A stretch of 54,114 bases of DNA from Myxococcaceae bacterium (GCA_016000045.1 JAECQY010000011.1:1-54114); one strand, 5' to 3'; counted from the stretch's first letter, positions 6,115-16,024 are shown. Numbers and translations: made by a program. The notes: generated from the sequence alone by a model not told the origin.

Positions 6115-7767
6115 ATGCGCTACGCGATTGGCATCGATGACTTTAAGCAACTCAGAACTTCGCTGGATGACACAGGAACCCCGCTTTTCTATTGTGATAA
6201 AAGTCTTTTTATTCGCGACGTCATCCGAGACGGCTCTGCGGTTCTTTTACTGCCCAGACCCCGGCGTTTTGGCAAATCGTTGAACCTCTCCATGCTCAAG
6301 TATTTTATGGGCAGCGAAGAACCTTTGTTTGACGGCCTAGCGATCGAACAATATCCCGAGATTTTAGCCGGCTGGCGCGGTAAATTCCCCGTGGTCATGT
6401 TAGGGTTCAAGGGCCTCAAAGCCGACACCTTTGAAAATTTACAAGCTTCTTTGAAGACCTGCATACTCGATTGCTTCGAACAGTTTGCTTATTTGAGTGA
6501 CTCTAAAGAATTGAGCGACTTGCAGCATCGGAAACTAGCTCCCTTCTTGAATGGGAGTTTGGATGCCATTCAGCTGACGAATTCACTGAAATATCTGACG
6601 GAGTTTTTGGAAAAGCACCACGGTCAAAAAGTCTGGGTGCTGATCGACGAGTACGACACGCCCTTGCAACATGCGTACTTAAATGGGTTTTTTCCGGAAG
6701 CGGTGGCGTTGTTTAAGCAAGTCCTGGGAGCGGTCCTCAAATCCAATACGTCTTTATACAAGGCGGTGATCACCGGCATTACGCGGATTTCCAAAGAAAG
6801 CTTGTTTTCAGACCTGAATAACATTCGAGTTTATGACATTACCCAAAACGCTTATGCAAATTATTTTGGCTTTACGGAAGAAGAAGTAGAAGCCGTTTGT
6901 CCATCGGAGCATTTGTCGGAGCTGAAATCCTGGTACAACGGTTATTCGTTTGGGAAGAACCGCCTGACCATCTATAATCCTTGGTCAGTCTTAAACTTCT
7001 TGAGCAACGATTTTGATTTAAAGCCCTATTGGATCAACACGTCTGGGAATGATTTGATCCAAGATTGCTTAACGGCCGATAAATTGCCGGATGTACACAA
7101 ACTCATCCAACGGGAGAGTATCGGTATTCCCCTTGAGCCATACACGGTCATGAGCGACCTGAGAGAAAACGCTTATTCGTTTTGGAATCTATTGTTTATT
7201 TCGGGTTACTTAACGCTGGATGCGGAAGGCAAGATGATGATCCCGAACCGAGAGGTGACCTATTTCTTTGAAAAGACGGTGACTGCTTGGTTTGGGGGTA
7301 GGCAAAAAGAGCGTTTCTTAAACGAACTCTTAGAAGATTTGATTTGGGGAAATGCTCTTGAGCTGCAAAGTAAATTGCAACAGTTGATTTTGGAAACCCT
7401 GAGTTTCCATGATGTCACCGAACGCAAACAAGAATCGTTTTACCACGGTTTCTTGCTAGGCATGACGCTGGGTCTGCGGGGCCGTTACATCGTCAAGTCG
7501 AATCGAGAAAGCGGCTACGGGCGTTATGACTTGGGGTTGTACCCCCTAAACCCTCAGAAAGACCCAGGGATTTTGATCGAAGTCAAAATGGGCCTAGAGG
7601 CCTCGGCAGGCTTAGAGCAGATTGAAGAGAAAGCCTACTATCAAGACTTACAAACGGCCGGTTGTTCCAAGATCCAGACTTACTCGATTGCGTTCGATGG
7701 CAAACGCGTGAGCAGTTTGTACGCATGCAAAGGCAGCGATAGAGTGTTGCACCCACTCCAGAGTTAA
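6115..7767 (+). CDS. AAA-ATPase-like / PD-(D/E)XK nuclease-domain protein, copy 1
   Basis: A 550-residue protein of the AAA-ATPase_like (PF09820) plus DUF1703-type PD-(D/E)XK (PF08011) family. It shows Walker A PRPRRFGKS at 47-55, Walker B VWVLIDEYD near 172-180, a YNGYSFG segment, and a C-terminal nuclease-like core with YGRYDLGLYP and ILIEVKMG near 467-493. The family is widespread in multi-copy form. Its biological role is not established. Two further copies in this window (14384 and 26408) share long identical DNA blocks with it. Copy 1 differs from both around residues 116-165. Confidence 0.9.
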   Translation: MRYAIGIDDFKQLRTSLDDTGTPLFYCDKSLFIRDVIRDGSAVLLLPRPRRFGKSLNLSMLKYFMGSEEPLFDGLAIEQYPEILAGWRGKFPVVMLGFKGLKADTFENLQASLKTCILDCFEQFAYLSDSKELSDLQHRKLAPFLNGSLDAIQLTNSLKYLTEFLEKHHGQKVWVLIDEYDTPLQHAYLNGFFPEAVALFKQVLGAVLKSNTSLYKAVITGITRISKESLFSDLNNIRVYDITQNAYANYFGFTEEEVEAVCPSEHLSELKSWYNGYSFGKNRLTIYNPWSVLNFLSNDFDLKPYWINTSGNDLIQDCLTADKLPDVHKLIQRESIGIPLEPYTVMSDLRENAYSFWNLLFISGYLTLDAEGKMMIPNREVTYFFEKTVTAWFGGRQKERFLNELLEDLIWGNALELQSKLQQLILETLSFHDVTERKQESFYHGFLLGMTLGLRGRYIVKSNRESGYGRYDLGLYPLNPQKDPGILIEVKMGLEASAGLEQIEEKAYYQDLQTAGCSKIQTYSIAFDGKRVSSLYACKGSDRVLHPLQS

Positions 7768-7822
7768 TTTGAGCCTGAGGGCCTGTCAATCAAACTCGAT
7801 TGTGCTAGACTTCGAGCCTACT

Positions 7823-8656
7823 ATGTTCGGTCGCATTCTGGATGGAAAACGCATTGCAGAGTTTCATTTGCTGGAGCTTAAAAGTCGAATTGGCTCTGCG
7901 CCACAAAAACCCTGCCTCTGCGTGATTCGCGTTGGAAATAACCCTGCTTCCGAAGTCTATGTGGCTCGAAAAGTCAAAGCAGCCTTAGCTGTTGGCATTG
8001 AAAGTCGATCCATCCATCTTTCCGAATCGTCGTCTCAGGCCGATTTGATTCAAGAAATCAGCCTGGCCAACCAAGACTCGTCGATTCACGGCATTCTCGT
8101 CCAACTGCCCTTGCCGTCTCATCTATCCACCCAAACCATCCTTCAATCCATCAACCCACTCAAAGATGTAGACGGATTTCATCCAGAAAATTTTGGACTT
8201 CTCTCCCTGGGAGCTCCGCGTTTTGTGCCTTGCACTCCCAAAGGGTGCCTGGAACTTCTGAAAGCCATTCCGGTCGATTTACTCGGCAAACACGCCGTGG
8301 TGGTTGGCCGCAGCAACATTGTTGGCAAACCCATGGCTCAACTCCTTCTGAATTCGCAAGCGACGGTCACTGTTTGTCACAAAAATACGCTTAATCTCGC
8401 GTATTTTACCTCTCAAGCCGATGTCTTGATCGTGGCTTCGGGTGTGCCAGGCCTGATCGGGCCAAACCATGTTAAAGAGGGTGCGATTGTTCTCGACGTT
8501 GGTATCAACCGCCTCTCAGATGGAAAACTGGTAGGCGATGTGCATACGGAGCAAGTTCTGCCAAAAGTTTCCTGGATAACACCCGTACCGGGCGGTGTAG
8601 GTCCGATGACCGTCGCCATGCTGATGGAAAATACGTTTCGAGCCAGCCAGTTATAG
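7823..8656 (+). CDS. folD: bifunctional methylenetetrahydrofolate dehydrogenase/cyclohydrolase
   Basis: A 277-residue FolD, which interconverts 5,10-methylene-, methenyl- and 10-formyl-tetrahydrofolate in cytosolic one-carbon metabolism. It has the catalytic YVARK (Tyr46, Lys50), VQLPLP, KDVDGFHPEN, the NADP-binding VVGRSNIVGKPMA and the terminal PVPGGVGPMTVAML. The ATG at 7823 aligns with the family start; in-frame codons from 7769 have no FolD-like sequence. A TGCTAGACT extended -10 at 7804-7811 ends 11 nt before the ATG, giving at most a very short leader. It converges on the kinase gene and overlaps it by 6 nt. Confidence 0.95.
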   Translation: MFGRILDGKRIAEFHLLELKSRIGSAPQKPCLCVIRVGNNPASEVYVARKVKAALAVGIESRSIHLSESSSQADLIQEISLANQDSSIHGILVQLPLPSHLSTQTILQSINPLKDVDGFHPENFGLLSLGAPRFVPCTPKGCLELLKAIPVDLLGKHAVVVGRSNIVGKPMAQLLLNSQATVTVCHKNTLNLAYFTSQADVLIVASGVPGLIGPNHVKEGAIVLDVGINRLSDGKLVGDVHTEQVLPKVSWITPVPGGVGPMTVAMLMENTFRASQL

Positions 8657-9349
8657 AGCTTGATTTTCCCAGAGCTTTACCCCACCCGTAAGCCCAGCAA
8701 TGTTATGAGCCAGGATGACGTTGGGAGGCAGCTCAAAAGACACATTTTCCGCATTTCCTCCACCGATGTAGAGGCGGTCAAAATTGAAGATGGCGCTCAG
8801 CAAAACAATGGCCTCATGCAAATACTTGTTCCATTTCTTAACTCCGTGTTTCTCGAGAGCCTTTTTCCCCAGGCACTGCTCGTAAGTCTTCTCACCTCGA
8901 AAGGGGTGATGGCCCAACTCGAGATTGGGAATTAACACACCATTCATAAACAGAGCGGCTCCCATGCCCGTGCCCAAGGTGATGACCATCTCAAACCCTT
9001 TGCCGGAGACCAAACCATAGCCCTGAATATCTGCGTCATTGGCCACTCGTGCGGGCTTATGAGTCAATTTTTCCACTTCACTTTGCAAAGGAAAACCGAC
9101 CCAGTCTCCATCTAAATTAGGAGCCGTTCGCACAATGCCCGACTGAATCACCCCTGGAAAACCAACCGATACGCGATCATAGCCAGCCTGCATGCGAAAT
9201 AGCTTTTTCAGGCACTGCCAAACAGCTTCTGGGGTCGCTGGCCTGGGAGTTGCGGTTCGAGTCCGCTCGGAAACGGCCTCGCCTTTGGAATCAATTTGCA
9301 TCATTTTGATGCCGCTCCCACCAATATCAACAGCCAGTGTCCGGGTCAT
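8651..9349 (-). CDS. ppgK: ROK-family polyphosphate glucokinase-like kinase
   Basis: A 232-residue sugar kinase. It has the phosphate-binding DIGGSGIK (8-15), a VGFPGV loop, VANDADIQGYG with the catalytic Asp, TLGTGMGAALF and ELGHHPF. The short length, the lack of the ROK zinc-binding Cys cluster, and ELGHHPF followed by a KKWNKYL helix fit polyphosphate/ATP glucokinases better than ordinary ROK glucokinases. It probably makes glucose 6-phosphate, feeding the transketolase/RpiB branch encoded divergently next door. Whether polyphosphate or ATP is the donor cannot be read from the sequence. Confidence 0.8.
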   Translation of the reverse strand: MTRTLAVDIGGSGIKMMQIDSKGEAVSERTRTATPRPATPEAVWQCLKKLFRMQAGYDRVSVGFPGVIQSGIVRTAPNLDGDWVGFPLQSEVEKLTHKPARVANDADIQGYGLVSGKGFEMVITLGTGMGAALFMNGVLIPNLELGHHPFRGEKTYEQCLGKKALEKHGVKKWNKYLHEAIVLLSAIFNFDRLYIGGGNAENVSFELPPNVILAHNIAGLTGGVKLWENQAL

Positions 9350-9405
9350 CTGCCTAGGCTATCATAAATTTGTGTCTTACTCCATTTCTTGATACACCGA
9401 AGTGT

Positions 9406-11436
9406 ATGCAGGAAAAGCGCATCGGTATTTTAAACGCTCAAACCACCATTAATACACTCAGAACCTTGGCCATGGACGCCGTTCAAAAAGCCAACTCCGG
9501 GCACCCAGGAACGCCCATGGCGCTGGCTCCTGTTGCCTACTCTCTTTGGCAATATTGCTTGCAATACGACCCCGCCAACCCTACCTGGATCAATCGAGAT
9601 CGATTTGTCCTATCCAACGGACACGCTTCCATGCTCCTCTATGGCCTCCTGTATCTTGCCCAGGTTAAAGGCAGCGTTCGCTTGGAAGACATCCAACAAT
9701 TTCGGCAATTGGGCAGCCGATGCCCCGGGCACCCGGAGTACCTTCACACGGCAGGCGTGGAAGTCACCACCGGCCCCTTAGGTCAAGGGCTCGCCAACAG
9801 CGTAGGCATGGCCTTAGCAGCGCAGTGGAAAGCCGCGCGTTACAATAAGGCCGATTTCGAGCTCTTTAACTACCAAGTTTATGCAATTTGTGGCGATGGC
9901 TGCCTCATGGAAGGCATCAGCAGCGAAGCGGCTTCCCTCGCCGGTCACTTGCAACTTCCAAACTTGTGTTGGATTTACGATAACAACCACATCACCATCG
10001 AAGGCTCCACGAATCTCGCTTTTACGGAAGACGTCCAAAAGCGATTTGAATCGTACGGTTGGGTGGTTCGACACGTCGCGGACGCGAATAACCTGGAAGC
10101 TCTTCACCACAGCTTGACTCAAATCCGAAACGAAACGAAACCTTGTTTGCTGATCGTTGACAGCCAAATTGGCTACGGCGCTCCGCACAAGCAAAATACC
10201 GCGGCGGCTCACGGAGAGCCTTTGGGTCAAGAAGAAATCAAACTGACCAAAAAAGCTTACGGTTGGCCCGAGGAAGGCGCCTTTGAAGTTCCGAAAGAGG
10301 CTTTAGACGATTTTGCTCAAGGGCTCGGGGCCCGAGGACACGCTCAAACACAGGCCTGGGACGCGCTCAGAAGCGCCTACGCAAAAACATATCCCGAATT
10401 GGCTACCGAACTAAGCCTTTTGGAAAACCAGCAACTTCCAGCCGACTGGGATGCCAACTTGCCCATTTTTCCAGCCGATTCCCAAGGAATGGCAGGCCGC
10501 GCAGCGTCTTCGAAGGTTTTGAACGCCATCGCAAAACAAATACCTTGGTTTTTGGGCGGTTCTGCGGATTTAGCGCCTTCCACCAAGACTTGGATCGAAG
10601 CCAGTTCGCCCATCAGCACCGGTGCCTTTGAAGGTCGAAATCTTCATTTTGGAATCCGAGAGCACGCCATGGGCGCTATCCTCAATGGGCTCGCACTCTC
10701 ACACCTCTTGCCCTACGGGTCGACGTTCTTTACTTTCAGCGACTATCTGAAACCCAGTTTAAGACTCTCTGCACTGATGGGCCTGCCAGTCACCTATGTG
10801 TTTACGCACGATTCGATTGGCGTTGGAGAAGACGGCCCCACGCATCAGCCGATTGAGCACCTCATGGCTCTTCGAGCCATCCCCGGATTTACGGTTTTAA
10901 GACCCGCCGATGCGAACGAAGTGACCGAGGCCTGGCGCTCTATTTTGAGCGCGAGAGCCCCCACTGCCATCATTTTGACGCGACAAAATTTGCCTACACT
11001 GGATCGCTGCCGCTACGCCCCTGCCACTGGAGTTTCGCAAGGAGCCTATGTCTTAGCAGACTCCGAGAACCCACAAGTCATTTTGATGGGGACAGGCAGT
11101 GAAGTCTCTTTGTGCATTCAAGCCTTTGAAATACTCAAAACACAAGGGATCTCATCTCGGGTTGTCAGCATGCCCTCCTGGGAAATCTTTGCCCGGCAAC
11201 CCGCTGAGTATCGAGAATCAGTATTCCCGAGCGCTTTAAGAGCACGCGTTGCGGTGGAAGCCGGCGCCACTTTAGGCTGGGAGCGCTATGTCGGTTTAGA
11301 CGGAGCCATCTTAGGGATGCACGATTTTGGACAATCGGCTCCTGCTGACGTTTTGCAATCGCATTTTGGATTTACAGCCTCAAACATCGTGGAGCTTGCT
11401 CATGAGCAAATACGGAAACCTCGCCATCGCCTCTGA
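9406..11436 (+). CDS. tkt: transketolase
   Basis: A 676-residue thiamine-diphosphate enzyme moving two-carbon ketol units in the non-oxidative pentose phosphate pathway. It shows [10 protein letters not shown] near the N terminus, the ThDP/Mg motif GDGCLMEG, the central [11 protein letters not shown] with the catalytic Glu, and [16 protein letters not shown]. Length is normal. The ATG at 9406 was chosen over a TTG at 9370, whose extra residues are not transketolase-like. The 3' end overlaps rpiB by 35 nt, so the two pentose-phosphate enzymes are co-expressed. Confidence 0.96.
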   Translation: MQEKRIGILNAQTTINTLRTLAMDAVQKANSGHPGTPMALAPVAYSLWQYCLQYDPANPTWINRDRFVLSNGHASMLLYGLLYLAQVKGSVRLEDIQQFRQLGSRCPGHPEYLHTAGVEVTTGPLGQGLANSVGMALAAQWKAARYNKADFELFNYQVYAICGDGCLMEGISSEAASLAGHLQLPNLCWIYDNNHITIEGSTNLAFTEDVQKRFESYGWVVRHVADANNLEALHHSLTQIRNETKPCLLIVDSQIGYGAPHKQNTAAAHGEPLGQEEIKLTKKAYGWPEEGAFEVPKEALDDFAQGLGARGHAQTQAWDALRSAYAKTYPELATELSLLENQQLPADWDANLPIFPADSQGMAGRAASSKVLNAIAKQIPWFLGGSADLAPSTKTWIEASSPISTGAFEGRNLHFGIREHAMGAILNGLALSHLLPYGSTFFTFSDYLKPSLRLSALMGLPVTYVFTHDSIGVGEDGPTHQPIEHLMALRAIPGFTVLRPADANEVTEAWRSILSARAPTAIILTRQNLPTLDRCRYAPATGVSQGAYVLADSENPQVILMGTGSEVSLCIQAFEILKTQGISSRVVSMPSWEIFARQPAEYRESVFPSALRARVAVEAGATLGWERYVGLDGAILGMHDFGQSAPADVLQSHFGFTASNIVELAHEQIRKPRHRL

Positions 11437-11857
11437 TCACGCAGGATACCAACTCAAAGAACAGTTGATTGGCTTTTTGGCCAACGATGCTCATATTCTA
11501 GACCTCGGAACGGATCACACCGATGCCGTGGATTACCCCGATTTTGCCCTTAAATTGGGAAAAGCCATCCACGAAGAAAAAGCGCGTCGAGGTATTTTGA
11601 TTTGTGGAAGCGGCGTCGGTGCTTCGATGGCAGCCAATAAGATCTCAGGCATTCGAGCCGGTCTTTGCCACGATACTTACTCCGCACATCAGGGGGTTGA
11701 GCACGATCACATGAATGTACTGGTTTTGGGTGCTCGCGTGATTGGCCTTGAGCTTGCGAAGGAAGTGGTCACGAGATTTTTGAATGCCACCGAATCGCAA
11801 GATGAACGGCATTTAAGAAGGCTTCAAAAAATGACTCAATTAGAGAATCCAACTTAA
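11402..11857 (+). CDS. rpiB: ribose-5-phosphate isomerase B
   Basis: A 151-residue RpiB/LacAB-family isomerase interconverting ribose 5-phosphate and ribulose 5-phosphate. It has [29 protein letters not shown] with the catalytic Cys, and a [11 protein letters not shown] segment. The ATG at 11402 lies within the last codons of tkt. Together with tkt, and rpe at 40792, it covers much of the non-oxidative pentose phosphate pathway. Confidence 0.94.
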   Translation: MSKYGNLAIASDHAGYQLKEQLIGFLANDAHILDLGTDHTDAVDYPDFALKLGKAIHEEKARRGILICGSGVGASMAANKISGIRAGLCHDTYSAHQGVEHDHMNVLVLGARVIGLELAKEVVTRFLNATESQDERHLRRLQKMTQLENPT

Positions 11858-11871
11858 AAAGGCGAAAGCGT

Positions 11872-13206
11872 TTAAAATCCCGTTCCTGTCTCTTTCCAGG
11901 GATTCTTGAGCGGCTGCAACATTTTCTTCAAAAATGGAATATGAGGCTCGGTTTCAGCGCGTCCATGCTGAATGGCTCGCAGCAAGTCTTGAGGAGATGG
12001 AACGACCTTCATGGGCGATAACACCCGATGATACGCAATGACACAATCGGAGGCTTCGTACCCTTCTTTGCTGGTCTCAGCCGCGATCGCCATCATCGGA
12101 AGAAACATCCAATGACGCTTCCAATTCGGTGAAAACCCGTCCAGACTCAAGACAAAAGGATCCACCAACGAACGCCTGGCTTCCGCGGCTGGGAGATTGT
12201 CTGAAAACCCGCCATCCATCAAACGACTCACACCATGTTGGCGCATCATCTCACGCACCAAAGAAAGCATCGAAGCATCCTGAGGACATACCTCGTAGTG
12301 AAAAAGCCCTGGAACGGCGGCCGAGAATCCAACGGCGTCCAATACATCAAATTCGGCCGTCAGCTCATCGCCTCCCAAGTAAATCGCCTTCAGAGGCCGC
12401 TTAGCAAATTGAACCAGTGCTTTAACCAAGCTGGACTTTCGATTTCTGAGGGCTCGCTCTGGGTTAAACCACGGAACATCTAGGCCTCTCCATTGCGAAT
12501 CCGCGATCCCGGAAACAGCCACACGCAGGGGAATCGGCAGTTCTTTCAAAGCGAGAGTCCGCGGCTCTTGAGGCGATCGAAACGGTTCTCTCAAAACGTC
12601 TAAATTAAGCCGAAACGTCGCCGGAAAACCGAATTGGCTTCCCTCTAAAGTAGGAGAGATGAGACGATTCCATTGCAATCGACTCCCCATTCGTTTCATC
12701 TCTTCGAGATCAAACGAACGACGAAATGCTCGATAAAGGCCTAGGATAGCTCCCATCGAACTGCCTGCAATGGCATCCGGCCGAATCCCGGCTTCTTCCA
12801 AAGCCGCAAAAGCCCCGATGAAAACATAAGACGTCCCACCTCCGCCCGACAGCGCCAACCCCAATGGCCGTGTCTGAACCGCGGCGTCGAGCGAAGTTTC
12901 GGACATTCGCCCCCGATACAACAAAAGCAAACGCTCTCGCTCAGCGCTCAGAAGCGATTGGATTTGCCCAATCTGCCGTCCCCGAATCAGCGTTTCATAG
13001 AGGCGTGTACGAAACAGATCGGTCGCCGTTCCGATTGGGACCCAGCCACCGTCCCAAACTTGAGAGACCCGAGCCAAGGAAAGAGCCCACCGCAAAATAG
13101 CCTCTTCTGCATCGGTAATTCGGTAAACACCCTGGAGTTGTTCTCGAACAATTTGACATTCTAGATGGGCGAGCTGCTTGATAAAAGCCCTATTGTCTGT
13201 GGACAC
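11872..13206 (-). CDS. patatin-like phospholipase
   Basis: A 444-residue patatin-family lipid hydrolase. The core has the oxyanion loop LALSGGGGTSYVF (near residue 117), the nucleophile elbow GSSMG and the catalytic Asp in MDGGFSDN, forming the Ser-Asp dyad. A ~110-residue helical N-terminal region of unknown role precedes it. No signal peptide is seen, so it is probably cytoplasmic or membrane-associated. The GTG start at 13206 sits 6 nt after a TATAAC box, predicting leaderless mRNA from the divergent promoter shared with the next gene. Confidence 0.85.
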   Translation of the reverse strand: MSTDNRAFIKQLAHLECQIVREQLQGVYRITDAEEAILRWALSLARVSQVWDGGWVPIGTATDLFRTRLYETLIRGRQIGQIQSLLSAERERLLLLYRGRMSETSLDAAVQTRPLGLALSGGGGTSYVFIGAFAALEEAGIRPDAIAGSSMGAILGLYRAFRRSFDLEEMKRMGSRLQWNRLISPTLEGSQFGFPATFRLNLDVLREPFRSPQEPRTLALKELPIPLRVAVSGIADSQWRGLDVPWFNPERALRNRKSSLVKALVQFAKRPLKAIYLGGDELTAEFDVLDAVGFSAAVPGLFHYEVCPQDASMLSLVREMMRQHGVSRLMDGGFSDNLPAAEARRSLVDPFVLSLDGFSPNWKRHWMFLPMMAIAAETSKEGYEASDCVIAYHRVLSPMKVVPSPQDLLRAIQHGRAETEPHIPFLKKMLQPLKNPWKETGTGF

Positions 13207-13242
13207 CGCTTGGTTATAACGAACTTTGACTCATCATGACAA
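13193..13242. promoter_or_regulatory. bidirectional promoter with a shared palindromic -10
   Basis: The palindrome GTTATAAC at 13213-13220 provides TATAAC on both strands. Plus strand: TTGTCT (13193-13198), 16 nt, TATAAC, ATG 15 nt later. Minus strand: TTGTCA (13242-13237), 18 nt, TATAAC, GTG 6 nt later. The minus -35 overlaps the start codon of the plus-strand gene. Confidence 0.6.
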
Positions 13243-13604
13243 CCCTCTCTTTTCTTTCCTTTCTTGACTTAAGGGCTCTGAAAGGTCCAAACCGGGGTAT
13301 GCGTTATTCGATCCCAGAAGGTTATTGGCGCTTTGTCGGCCGATACGAATCTGGCTTCATCGCGGATGAACGTATCTTAAACCCCGAGCAACAAGAACGC
13401 TTTCTTCCATACAGCCCTAAACCAACCGTTCTTCGAGAAGGGCCTTTTATTCTGTTGGATGACCCGGAACTCTCAACCGCAGAAGGTTTCATTGCTTACA
13501 CCGGAAAAGAGGCTTATTGGCTAAATTTAAGCCAAGGGCTCAAGCAGTCCTTGAAGTCTCAAGATTTAATTGTTATCGGAAACACAACCTTGGAAGTTTT
13601 ATAA
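13236..13604 (+). CDS. small protein, possibly a divergent FHA-like domain
   Basis: A 122-residue cytoplasmic protein. The order GMRYSIPEG, WRFVGR, ILLDDPELSTAEGFI and a terminal DLIVIGNTTLEV resembles the beta-strand pattern of forkhead-associated domains (G-R, S-x-x-H-like turn, terminal strands). The canonical GR-S-H-N residues are not all present, so the assignment is tentative. It is 3 nt upstream of the DnaQ-like exonuclease gene and probably co-transcribed with it from the divergent promoter. Confidence 0.6.
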   Translation: MTTLSFLSFLDLRALKGPNRGMRYSIPEGYWRFVGRYESGFIADERILNPEQQERFLPYSPKPTVLREGPFILLDDPELSTAEGFIAYTGKEAYWLNLSQGLKQSLKSQDLIVIGNTTLEVL

Positions 13605-13607
13605 ATC

Positions 13608-14282
13608 ATGTCTCAAATGTCACTTTTCGAAAGCCTTTCAACCTCGAATTCGCCCGCACAAACGAGCCTCCCTTGGACTGATTTGCCCTTTTTGGTGGTC
13701 GATACCGAAACAACTGGGCTCGACCGAAATCAAAATCGCGTGATTGAGATTGCCTGGGTTTTCTTTGACAGCCGTCAAGAAATTCATGGAGAGGCTCGCT
13801 TTTGTCAGATTGATGAACCCGTTCCGGAACTCATCACCGGTCTGACCGGGATCAGCACCGACATGCTCACAGATCAACCCTACTTTGCGCAGCATGTGGA
13901 TGATTTTCTCGAATTTGCCTCGAAAGCCGCTTACATCGTCGCTTACAACGCAAGCTTTGATCGCGAATTTTTGGAAGCCGAATTTCGAAGAGCCAACCGC
14001 GAACTTCCGGCTTTCACCTGGGTGGATCCTTGTGTCTTTATTCGTGAATTTGACCGATATCAAAAGGGCAAAAAATTAACCGACGCCGCTTTACGCTGGG
14101 GGGTTCGTTTGGACGGTGCTCATCGCGCGCTAGCCGATGCTAAAGCAGCTGGGCATCTTTTGCTGAAACTCATGCCTCGTTTAAAAGCGAACTCCTTATC
14201 GGAGCTCATCACTTTGCAAAACGCCTGGCAAATCGATCAAGAGCGACAATACCAAGCTTACGCGGCTCGAAAAGCAAAATAG
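13608..14282 (+). CDS. DnaQ-like 3'-5' exonuclease (DEDDh family)
   Basis: A 224-residue exonuclease of the DNA polymerase III epsilon/RNase T fold. Exo I is VDTETTG, Exo II is YNASFDREFL and Exo III is HRALADAKAAG with the His-Asp pair, giving the complete DEDDh set. It could be the proofreading subunit or a stand-alone repair/RNA exonuclease. Nothing in the context decides. An N-terminal 20-residue tail (MSQMSLFESLS) is not part of the fold; such QxSLF-like peptides can bind the sliding clamp. Confidence 0.85.
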   Translation: MSQMSLFESLSTSNSPAQTSLPWTDLPFLVVDTETTGLDRNQNRVIEIAWVFFDSRQEIHGEARFCQIDEPVPELITGLTGISTDMLTDQPYFAQHVDDFLEFASKAAYIVAYNASFDREFLEAEFRRANRELPAFTWVDPCVFIREFDRYQKGKKLTDAALRWGVRLDGAHRALADAKAAGHLLLKLMPRLKANSLSELITLQNAWQIDQERQYQAYAARKAK

Positions 14283-14346
14283 CCGTCCGAAGATACGCGT
14301 CCAAGAATGGTGTTTTTTCAGCATTGCAAACTCGGACTTTTGTCGA

Positions 14347-14375
14347 TTGCTTAATCGGCCGAGGCATGAGAGAAT
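14347..14375 (+). promoter_or_regulatory. promoter of the second AAA/PD-(D/E)XK copy
   Basis: TTGCTT (14347-14352), 17 nt, GAGAAT (14370-14375), then 8 nt (ending GCCTCT) to the ATG. Same geometry as copies 1 and 3, no Shine-Dalgarno sequence. Confidence 0.6.
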
Positions 14376-14383
14376 GAGCCTCT

Positions 14384-16024
14384 ATGCGTTATGCGATTGG
14401 CATCGATGATTTTCAGCAACTGAGAACTTCGCTGGATGATACCGGAACCCCGCTTTTTTACTGCGATAAAAGCCTTTTTATTCGCGACGTCATCCGAGAC
14501 GGTTCTTCGGTTCTTCTATTGCCCAGACCCCGACGTTTTGGGAAGTCGTTGAACCTCTCCATGCTCAAGTATTTTATGGGCAGTGATGAGCCTTTGTTTG
14601 AGGGTCTTGCCATTGAGCAGTACCCAGAAATTTTGGCAGGGTGGCGCGGTAAATTCCCGGTGGTGACGCTAGGATTTAAAGGCTTAAAAGCAGATACTTT
14701 TGGCGATCTGCAGGCTTCTTTAAAAGGATTGATTGCAAGCTGTTTTAGAGACTACGAGTACTTGACGGAGTCTGTTCAACTGTCTGATCTGAGCAAAAAA
14801 AGCATCTTGCCGTATTTTAGCCGCGACTTTCCCACCATCGATCTAGGCCCTTCCTTGATGCATCTCACCAAGCTTCTTGAGAAACACCACGGTCAAAAAG
14901 TTTGGGTGCTGATCGATGAGTATGACACGCCCTTGCAACATGCGTACTTAAATGGGTTTTTTCCGGAAGCGGTGGCGTTGTTTAAGCAAGTCCTGGGAGC
15001 GGTCCTCAAATCCAATACGTCTTTATACAAGGCGGTGATCACCGGCATTACGCGGATTTCCAAAGAAAGCTTGTTTTCAGACCTGAATAACATTCGAGTT
15101 TATGACATTACCCAAAACGCTTATGCAAATTATTTTGGCTTTACGGAAGAAGAAGTAGAAGCCGTTTGTCCATCGGAGCATTTGTCGGAGCTGAAATCCT
15201 GGTACAACGGTTATTCGTTTGGGAAGAACCGCCTGACCATCTATAATCCTTGGTCAGTCTTAAACTTCTTGAGCAACGATTTTGATTTAAAGCCCTATTG
15301 GGTCAACACGTCTGGAAATGATTTGATCCAAGATTGCTTAACGGCCGATAAATTGCCGGATGTTCGCAAGCTCATTCAAGGGGAGAGCATTGATATCCCA
15401 ATTGAGCCGCACACGGTGATGAGCGACCTGAGAGAAAACGCTTATTCGTTTTGGAATCTGTTGTTTGTTTCGGGCTATCTAACCTTGGATGCGGAAGGCA
15501 AGATGATGATCCCGAATCGAGAGGTGGCCTATTTTTTCGAGAAAATGGTCACTTCGTGGTTTGGGGGCAAGCAACGGGATCTTTTTCTGGTCTATTTGTT
15601 GAATGATTTGATTCAGGGCAACGCCATCAATTTGCAAAAGCGATTGCAGCAATTGATTTTAGAATCGATGAGCTTTTATGACGTCAGCGAAACCAATCAA
15701 GAGTCGTTCTATCATGGCTTCTTGCTGGGTATCACGTTGGGTCTGCGAGGGCGCTACACGGTCAAATCGAATCGAGAAAGCGGCTACGGGCGCTATGACT
15801 TGGGGCTGTACCCCCTAAACGCTCAGAAAGATCCGGGTATTTTGATCGAAGTCAAAATGGGCCTAGAGGCCTCGGCAGGCTTGGAGCAGGTTGAAGAAAA
15901 AGCCTACTATCAAGACTTACAAACGGCCGGTTGTTCGAAAATCCAGACTTACTCGATTGCGTTCGATGGGAAACACGTGAGCAGTCAGTATCGTGCATTC
16001 ATCTGCGAACAGCAAACGTTTTAA
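14384..16024 (+). CDS. AAA-ATPase-like / PD-(D/E)XK nuclease-domain protein, copy 2
   Basis: A 546-residue paralogue of the proteins at 6115 and 26408, with the same Walker A PRPRRFGKS, Walker B LIDEYD and nuclease core YGRYDLGLYP/ILIEVKMG. DNA at 14924-15301 is identical to copy 1 (6655-7032). About 14701-15049 is instead almost identical to copy 3. A segment around residues 388-430 (TSWFGGKQRDLFL) is unique. The C terminus ends differently from the other copies (SSQYRAFICEQQTF). The pattern indicates recombination among copies. Confidence 0.9.
   Translation: MRYAIGIDDFQQLRTSLDDTGTPLFYCDKSLFIRDVIRDGSSVLLLPRPRRFGKSLNLSMLKYFMGSDEPLFEGLAIEQYPEILAGWRGKFPVVTLGFKGLKADTFGDLQASLKGLIASCFRDYEYLTESVQLSDLSKKSILPYFSRDFPTIDLGPSLMHLTKLLEKHHGQKVWVLIDEYDTPLQHAYLNGFFPEAVALFKQVLGAVLKSNTSLYKAVITGITRISKESLFSDLNNIRVYDITQNAYANYFGFTEEEVEAVCPSEHLSELKSWYNGYSFGKNRLTIYNPWSVLNFLSNDFDLKPYWVNTSGNDLIQDCLTADKLPDVRKLIQGESIDIPIEPHTVMSDLRENAYSFWNLLFVSGYLTLDAEGKMMIPNREVAYFFEKMVTSWFGGKQRDLFLVYLLNDLIQGNAINLQKRLQQLILESMSFYDVSETNQESFYHGFLLGITLGLRGRYTVKSNRESGYGRYDLGLYPLNAQKDPGILIEVKMGLEASAGLEQVEEKAYYQDLQTAGCSKIQTYSIAFDGKHVSSQYRAFICEQQTF

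Noticed and set aside
6624-6824. 66-residue antisense ORF present in all three AAA copies (also 14893-15093 and 26917-27117)
   Set aside because: Conservation follows from near-identity of the sense genes; no ribosome-binding site or protein-like composition.
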